From positions 48,407,501-48,471,500 of the forward strand of contig NC_081844.1 in NCBI RefSeq assembly GCF_963259705.1: a stretch of DNA of 64,000 bases. The letters run 5' to 3'. The DNA is from Myotis daubentonii (taxonomy: Eukaryota > Chordata > Mammalia > Chiroptera > Vespertilionidae). Position numbers and translations under genes: made by a program. The notes beneath the pieces are model-generated. The model had not been told where the DNA came from. It did no database searches and worked only from the letters and a program-made list of their open reading frames with translations. Shown here piece by piece: positions 58,168 through 64,000 of this stretch (positions within the stretch are counted from its first letter, which is position 1; every line of letters begins with the position of its first letter).

Positions 58168-59230
58168 CTAGAGGCCTGGTGCACAAAAATTTGTGCACTT
58201 GGGTTGGAGGGGGGTCCCTCAGCCCGGCCTGTGCCCTCTCACAGTCTGGGACCCCTCGGGAGATAACGACCTGCTGGCTTAGGCCTGCTCCCGGGTGGCA
58301 GAGGGCAGGCCCAATCCCTATGTGCAGCCCCTGGTCGGGCTGAGAGCAGGGCCGATTGGGGATTTGGGGTGCCGCCCCCTGTCACATGCAGAGCAGGGCG
58401 GATTGGGAGGTTGCGATGCCACCCTCAGTCACGCTCAGGGTAGGGCCGATTGGGGGGTTGGGGCATCGCCCCTGTCACACTCAAGGCAGGGTCAATGGGG
58501 AGGTTTTGGTGCCACCCCCTGTCACCCACAGAGCAGGGCCAATCAGGGGGTTGGGGCTCTGCCCCCTGTCATGCACAGAGCAGGGCCCATCAGAGGGGTT
58601 GGGGCTCCGTACACTGTCATGCACAGAGCAGGGCCCATCAGGGGGTTGAGGAGCTCCCCCCTGTCACTCACAGAGTAGGGCCGATAGGGAGTTGGGGCAC
58701 CACCCCCTGTCACACACAGTGCAGGGCGGATCAGGGGGTTGGGGCGCCGCCCTCTATCACCCCCAGAGCAGGGCTGATCAGGGTGTTGGGACGCTGTCAC
58801 TCTCACACTCAGGGCAGGGCCGATGGGGAGGTTATGGCTCTACCCCGTCACACACAGAGCAGGGCACGTGGGGGGGGGGGGGGTTGGGGCGCTGCCCCCT
58901 GTAACACACAGACCCGCAGGGTGATCAGGGGGTTGGGGAGCTCCCCCCTATCAGGCACAGAGCAGGGCTGATCAGGGGGTTGGGGCACTTTCCCCTGTCA
59001 GGAACAGAGCAGGGTGGATAGGGAGGATGTGGCCCTGCCCCCTGTCATACACAGAGCAGGGCCTGTGGGGGGCGGGGGGGTTGAGGCCCCGCCCCCTGTC
59101 ACACACAGAGCTGCACGGTGATCAGGGGATTTGGGCGCTGCCCCCTGTCACGCTGATCCCGGTGCCGGGAGTCCTCTCGGCTCCGCTGATCCCGGTGCTG
59201 GGAGGCATATTACCCTTTTACTAGATAGGA
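58168..59230 (-). mobile_element. Helitron array unit with 48-bp minisatellite
   Basis: CTAG at 58168-58171, hairpin GTGCACAAAAATTTGTGCAC. The 5' end TCCTATCTAGTAAAAGGG is at 59230 on the minus strand. Same unit as plus-strand 26960-27827, about 195 bp longer because the minisatellite (about 58340-59160) has more copies. The 127- and 173-codon plus-strand frames are the minisatellite read in multiples of three. Confidence 0.92.
58340..59160. repeat. 48-bp minisatellite inside Helitron
   Basis: Roughly seventeen units built on 'cagagcagggccgatcaggg' and 'ttggggcgccgccccctgtc', the reverse complement of the array at 27037-27660. Includes a G-run of 12-13 bases near 58871. Confidence 0.85.
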
Positions 59231-59887
59231 TAGAGGCCTGGTGCACAGGTGGGGGCCAGCTGGTTTGCCCTGAAGGGTGTCCTGGATCAGGGTTGGGGTC
59301 CCCACTGGGGTGCCTGGCCAGCCTGGGTGAGGGGATGATGGCTGTTTGCAGCTGGTCACACACCCTTCAGGGTGGGGGTCCCCACTGGGGTGCCTGTCCA
59401 GTCTGGGTGAGGGGCTGAGGGCTATTTTCAGGCTGGCGGGTGACTGAAGCTCCCAACTGTTCTTTTTTTTCTTTTCTTTTTTATTCTGGGCCAGCTTTAG
59501 CTCTGAGGCTCCAGCTCTGAGGCTTCTGCTGCTGAAAGCAGGTATCTGGTTTGTTTGGGTTCTATAATCGAAACACTGTTTCAACTCCAGCTCTGAGATC
59601 CCGGCTGGCTGAAAGCAGGTTTCTGGGGTTTTGGTTAGCTTCTATATTTGTAACAATGTTTCAAACTGCAAGCTCAGAGGCCGGCAAGGCATGCGGGGAA
59701 CCTTGGAGTCCTCCGTCACTGAAGCAAGCAAGCCTCATGTTAGCTTCAAGCTGCCTGGCTGCCTTCAAGCTACCTGGCTGCCAGCCGCCATCTTGGCTGG
59801 CAGTTAATTTGCATCTTGGCTGATTAGCCAATGGGAAGGGTAGCGGATGTACAGCTAATTACCATGTTTCTTTTCTATTAGATAGGA
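59231..59887 (-). mobile_element. Helitron array unit with promoter-like 5' end
   Basis: The 5' end TCCTATCTAATAGAAAAG is at 59887 (minus strand) after a host A. The 3' side ends CTA at 59231, lacking the last G, fused to the TC of the next unit. Motifs on the plus strand are CCAAT at 59828-59832, ATTTGCAT at 59807-59814 and GCCGCCATCTT at 59784-59794. Matches plus-strand 26331-26959. Confidence 0.9.
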
Positions 59888-61599
59888 TAATTTTATTTCA
59901 TCTATTGTTGTTTTTTTTTTGTGTGACCAACCCATCTTCATTGGTCATTGCTGATGTATTTTCCTATGTTTTATCAATTAGTTATTTATATTTTTATGCT
60001 CTTTGACTAAAGGAGACATTGCCATCTGGCTTTAAGCTACTGTATCTTTCTTCATAAACCTCTCCTTTTTTGTGTTGCCACAGTCTCCTGTTTTTTTTTT
60101 TTTTTTCCAGCTTCCCACACTTGTAGCTTTTTGTTTCCTTCCATTTTTCTTTACTTGAATTCTAAACTTTGTAATTCCTCAGTGCTCTTTCTACAACTTT
60201 TCTCCAGTTTATCATTTATTTCAGTGGACTTAATCTCTAAATTCCCCATTCTCCAAATTTGACATCTTAAGCCAAGACTACTAGACTAATACAAGTGACT
60301 GCCTACTAGAAAATTATATTTACTAAAATGGAGCTTATGCTCTACTACAAATATTTTGCCCTAAATTTGGAACACACTTATTCATTTTTTTAGTCAATAT
60401 CATGTTACAGAATAACAACCAATCATAAACGTCTCATCCTTTTTGAAAATGTCTTCATAACTTTTTTTACAAGTTACTACTGTGTTAATGAAATAATTCT
60501 AAAGTGATTATCTTTACAATTAAAGTGGGGGGAAGGCCATGGAAATGGCCAAATTACTCTCATCCCCTATTTCCAATTTTATCAAACGTATTTAAAGAAA
60601 ATTGCTAGCTTAACATCATTTTCTCAATTCATTTGTTCTAGGATGACTTTTGGGAAATTTATAACACATCTGTTCACTCTGTCATTCCATAAGGGCACAT
60701 CTTCAAGCTCTGCTGCCTTTTTTTTTAACCTGAAATACATTTGTCCATTGCTTTAGCCTATGGCTTCAATAAATTTTCATCAATTGTTTAAGCTTCAAAG
60801 TCCACGGTGATATCAAATTTAATCTTGAAGTTAACTGTAAGGTAGCCTTTTTGACTTATTTAATCATGCTTTTCATTATATTGCCGCTGGAAAACCAATA
60901 TCTCTTATGAGTTTCAAAAAAGTTTTGGTGATTTTTCTTCACATTTTATTAAAGCCCTAAATGTTCTGATTTCATGTAGTCAGTAATTCTGACTCACACA
61001 GAAGATTCAGATTTGTATGTTTAATTCTATGTCTAGTACTAAGTACCATATTTGAAATCATCACATGAGTACATTTCATAATTTTAAACGAACTGTTCCT
61101 ACTTTTTTTTTCTAATCCAATAATTGGGGTGAGATCAGTACTATCATCTACTACAGCGTGAAAATGGTTTTGGAATTTATACTTACTTAAATTTATCCTG
61201 AATTTTTCTTGGTATCTTATTAAGCATCATACTTTGCTTTAGAGTTTGCTGAGATCAGTTGGAGATATAAATGTTTATGTTTCCCTATCAAAGTTAAAAC
61301 TGCTGTTTTAATTAACAGGTAATGGGTACATTGTAGATCTCTATTTCTTACTCCCTCTATATCTACTGTGGCAATATGAGATTTTCACTTTCTGTTTTAG
61401 TTTTGGTATTATCCCACAAATTCCTCATGTGGCAAACTTATAATCTGAAAAGAAAAAAGAGAGAGGGTTTTTAAAGTTCCTTATAATCTGGATAATTCTA
61501 ACAGAATTGTATAATCTGCAAAGCCACTACTAAAGAGAAATTTAATTGTATATTTCATCCATATGCTTTCAAGTTATCTTTTTATTTATATTTAATTAT
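59888..61599. other. 1.7 kb AT-rich DNA, nothing recognised
   Basis: T-runs near 59918 and 60091-60107. No confident repeat or gene. The right part may belong to the L1/HAL1 relic that follows. Confidence 0.4.
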
Positions 61600-62560
61600 G
61601 TCTTATTCTAGGCAACATATTATAGGGCCTTGCTTTTTTTATCCACTTTATTTTTAAAATTCAATTAGAGTTTTTAAAATGATAACATTTAATGTAATTA
61701 TGGTATGTTATGAGTTAGACCTAGAATACATGATTTGTTTTATTTTTCTGTCCCTATTTTGTTACCTCTGAGTTTCCTTCCTATATTATTTTGAGTCATT
61801 GAATATATTTTTATTATTCTGTTGTAACTACTGACATTTTTTTTTCTTGTTGCTCTAAAGATTAAAATATACACACAAAAACTTTCAGACTCTGCTAAGG
61901 GTTAATTTAAAACTACCTCAAAACTCAGAATCCTTGAAGATATATAGGATTTTTTATCTCTCCCTTGATCTTCATTTTATGGTTATAATTATAAATATAC
62001 ATGCACTGAAAACACCATTAGATGTTCTTATAATTTTTATGTTAGAGATTCATACATAGTTCAAAGAACATAACTGGTCAAATTACTTTTATCTTTACCT
62101 AACTTTACTATTTCTGTTGCTGTCTTCTCATTCTTAAATATCCATGATTACTTCTGGTATCATTTGCCTTTATCTTGATGGACTGTCATTACCAATAGAG
62201 TAGGTTTTCCAGAAATACATTTTCTTCAGCAGAAGTATCTTTACTTTCATTTTACATCTAAAGGATAGAATTCTACATTGACATTTGTTTTATTTAAGCA
62301 CTTTAAAAGTGCCGTTCCACTGTCTTCTAGTCCTAATCACTTCTGATAAGAAGTTTGTAATCATTGTAACTTTTCATCTTGTTCTAGTTGCTTTCAAGAG
62401 TTTTCCTTTTTCTTTGTGTGTTAGCAGTTTATTTATGATGTGTCCAGATGTGGTTTTCTTTGCGTTTATCCTGTTTGGAATCCTGAGCTTCTGGAATCTT
62501 TCAATGTATTTCACCATATTGATGAAGTTTACACACATTGTTTCATATATGTATGTGCAT
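61600..62560 (-). mobile_element. Ancient L1/HAL1 relic, antisense
   Basis: Antisense blocks such as 'gcactttaaaagtgccgttc', 'ttgctttcaagagttttcct', 'tatgatgtgtccagatgtgg' and 'gtttatcctgtttgga' match the ORF1 side of old L1M/HAL1 elements. Heavily diverged, no usable frame. Confidence 0.6.
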
Positions 62561-62592
62561 GTATATGTGTTTGCCATGTGTGTATATGCATA

Positions 62593-63344
62593 TCCTAATA
62601 TATGAAAACCCTGGGTCCATCACATCCACAACGAACAAAGACTTGACCTAAAGCCCAGGCTGCGTGCGCAGCAGGCTCTGGTGGGTGGGGACTTGTGGCA
62701 GCGGAGATGGGGACGGGGGAGATGCACTCACACTCACTCACAACCGCACACATGCACAGACACACACAGCGCCCACTAGCTCACAGCCTTTTCTCCCTTT
62801 CTTTCCCTCCCTCCCAGCTCGCTCTCAGAGCCTCTCTCAAAATGAGGAAACAAAACAGACTGGGCCTGAAGAGGCCTGGATGGAAGGGAGGGCCGGCAGA
62901 GGCAGAGGGTGGAGCAGCCCCCATTGGCCCCGCCCCCTCCCAGCGGGAAAGAGGAAGAGGGAGACAGGGAGGCAGGGAGGCCTGGAGGACTGCTGAGAAA
63001 AAGAAAGAGAGACAGAGACTGGGCGAGATCAGGCCGGCAGTTGAGGGCAGTTGGGAGCTAGATCAGGTAGGCAGGGGAGGGCAGTTGGGGGCGAGATTAG
63101 TCCATCAGGGGAGAGCATTTAGGGGCAAACAGGCAGGCTGGCAGAGGCAGTTAGGTGAGATCAGGCAGGCAGGCAGGCGAGTGGTTAGGAGCCAGCAGTC
63201 CCAGATTGTGAGAGGGATGTCTGACTAATGGTTTAGGACCAATCCCCCAAAGGGTCCCTGATTGTAGAGGATACAGGATGGGCTGAGGGAACCTCCCCCC
63301 CCCGCCCCCCCCCCCCGCACAAATTTCATGCACTGGGCCACTAG
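62593..63344 (+). mobile_element. Helitron with GC-rich, promoter-like insert
   Basis: Begins TCCTAATATATGAAAACCC at 62593 after a host A and ends at CTAG 63341-63344. The hairpin is decayed and preceded by a C-run. The 3' third repeats the 35-40-bp 'ggcagttaggggcgagatca' motif as in 19346-19753. 62640-62960 is GC-rich and holds ATTGGCCCCGCCCC near 62922-62935 (inverted CCAAT fused to a GC box). A 177-codon plus-strand frame (62695-63228) has no recognised domain. Confidence 0.88.
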
Positions 63345-63536
63345 TCTATATATATAAAAGCCTAAGTGACTGGCCGACCATTCAACCATTCAACTGGTAG
63401 CTATGACATACACTGACCCCCAGGGGGCAGACGCTCAATGCACAGGCATGGAAACCTGGAACAGACTGATGAATCTCAGAGGGAAGGGGGGAGGGGGGAG
63501 AGTGGAAAGAGATTAACAAAAGATCTTATATGCATA
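63345..63536 (+). mobile_element. Helitron 5' part with L1 3'-UTR piece
   Basis: TCTATATATATAAAAGCC begins at 63345 with no spacer after the previous CTAG. 63441-63535 matches bat L1 3' UTR ('gaacagactgatgaatctca', 'agatcttatatgcata'). Same family as 3622-3911 and 57833-58167. Confidence 0.85.
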
Positions 63537-64000
63537 CTAGGGGCCCGGTGCACGAAATTCGTGCACTGGGTGGGGGGGGGCAGGAGTGTCCCTCAGCCCA
63601 GCCTGCCCTCTCTCACATACTGGGAGCCCTCAGGCGTTGACCCCCATCACCCTCCAATCGCAGGATAGGCCCCTTGCCCAGCCTGACGCCTCTGACAGAG
63701 GCGTAGACCCCCATCACCCTCTGATCACCTGATCGGCCCCTTGCCCAGGCCTGACGCCTCCGCCAGAGGTGTCAGGCTTGGACAGGGGACCCCCATCTCC
63801 CCCGATCACTGGCTCTGGCCCCCGCCCAGGCCTGAGGCCTCTGACACAGGAATCATGCCTGGGAAGGGGACCCCCATCTCCCTCTACTCGCTTGCTCCAC
63901 CCCCCGCCCAAGCTTGACGCCTCTGACCCAGGCTTCAGGCCTGGGCAAGGGGACCATCATATCCCCCCAATCCCCGGCTCAGCCCCCCGCCCAGGCCTGA
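63537..64000 (-). mobile_element. Helitron of the 154-1451 type, cut by window edge
   Basis: CTAGGGGCCCGGTGCACG at 63537 is a minus-strand Helitron 3' end with hairpin, followed by the same text and palindromic minisatellite as at 154 onward. Relative to that copy about 160 bp (two 80-bp units) are absent near 63690. Because the family at 63345 normally has an inverted 3' hairpin at this point, this segment may alternatively be the interior of that plus-strand element. The missing right end would decide. Confidence 0.75.

Noticed and set aside
58450..58971. 173-codon plus-strand open frame
   Set aside because: The same minisatellite in the second composite Helitron.
62695..63228. 177-codon frame starting MAAEMGTGEM
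   Set aside because: It crosses the GC-rich insert and runs on through the 35-40-bp tandem repeat of a Helitron; no domain recognised. The insert itself is reported as a finding.
63536..63537. A certain plus-strand Helitron running 63345-64000
   Set aside because: The CTAG at 63537 can be read either as an inserted minus-strand element or as the inverted hairpin typical of this family; the right end is outside the window, so I kept two segments.

Overview
The window is mammalian nuclear DNA from a vesper bat (family Vespertilionidae). The evidence is the combination of (i) thirteen copies of the tRNA-derived VES SINE on both strands, (ii) about seventeen segments of HeliBat-type rolling-circle transposons (5' TC, 3' hairpin plus CTAG, insertion between A and T), (iii) three SPIN-type hAT elements with 8-bp target duplications, and (iv) bat-type L1 3' ends. 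No cellular protein-coding gene, tRNA or rRNA gene can be supported. The open frames of 60-190 codons are all short, compositionally biased, or lie inside transposons. The window reads as intergenic or deep-intronic DNA shaped by transposon insertion. I cannot tell genus or chromosome.

Layout. 1-1451: two head-to-tail minus-strand Helitrons, the second with an 80-bp palindromic minisatellite. 1.45-19 kb: AT-rich DNA with old LTR-like, MIR, MER5-like, L2-like and L1 relics, one small Helitron, a twin-primed (5'-inverted) L1 at 4.8-6.5 kb, and two SPIN copies at 12.2 and 14.1 kb. 19.2-20.5 kb: a three-level nest of an L1 fragment split by a probable endogenous-retrovirus LTR, itself split by a Helitron. 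21-25.7 kb: two VES copies, dinucleotide arrays, an ATTCTT array and a 159-bp Helitron. 25.7-28.4 kb: a minus-strand Helitron split by three head-to-tail plus-strand Helitrons. 29-30.3 kb: an L1 split by a Helitron. 30.4-42.2 kb: L2-like and L1 relics, a Tigger remnant with the start of a transposase frame, a Helitron and the third SPIN. 42.6-45.2 kb: a minus-strand L1 derivative with a long 5' UTR and ORF1 but no ORF2 (HAL1-type). 45.2-48.9 kb: VES, an L1 fragment, a hAT element and an MLT1-like LTR. 48.9-57.8 kb: mostly single-copy-looking AT-rich DNA. 57.8-59.9 kb: three head-to-tail minus-strand Helitrons, two of which match the composite at 26.3-27.8 kb in inverted orientation. 61.6-62.6 kb: an ancient L1/HAL1 relic. 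62.6-64.0 kb: more Helitrons. The last one is the same subfamily as the element at 154-1451 and runs off the window.

No cellular pathway is encoded here. The interest lies in the Helitrons. They form zero-spacer arrays, a two-element composite seems to have moved as one unit, three different minisatellites have grown inside them, one subfamily carries a piece of L1 3' UTR, and several 5' ends carry a compact set of NF-Y, octamer and YY1-like motifs. Family names come from recognising terminal and internal sequence by eye. Exact subfamily names and divergences would need a RepeatMasker run against a bat library.
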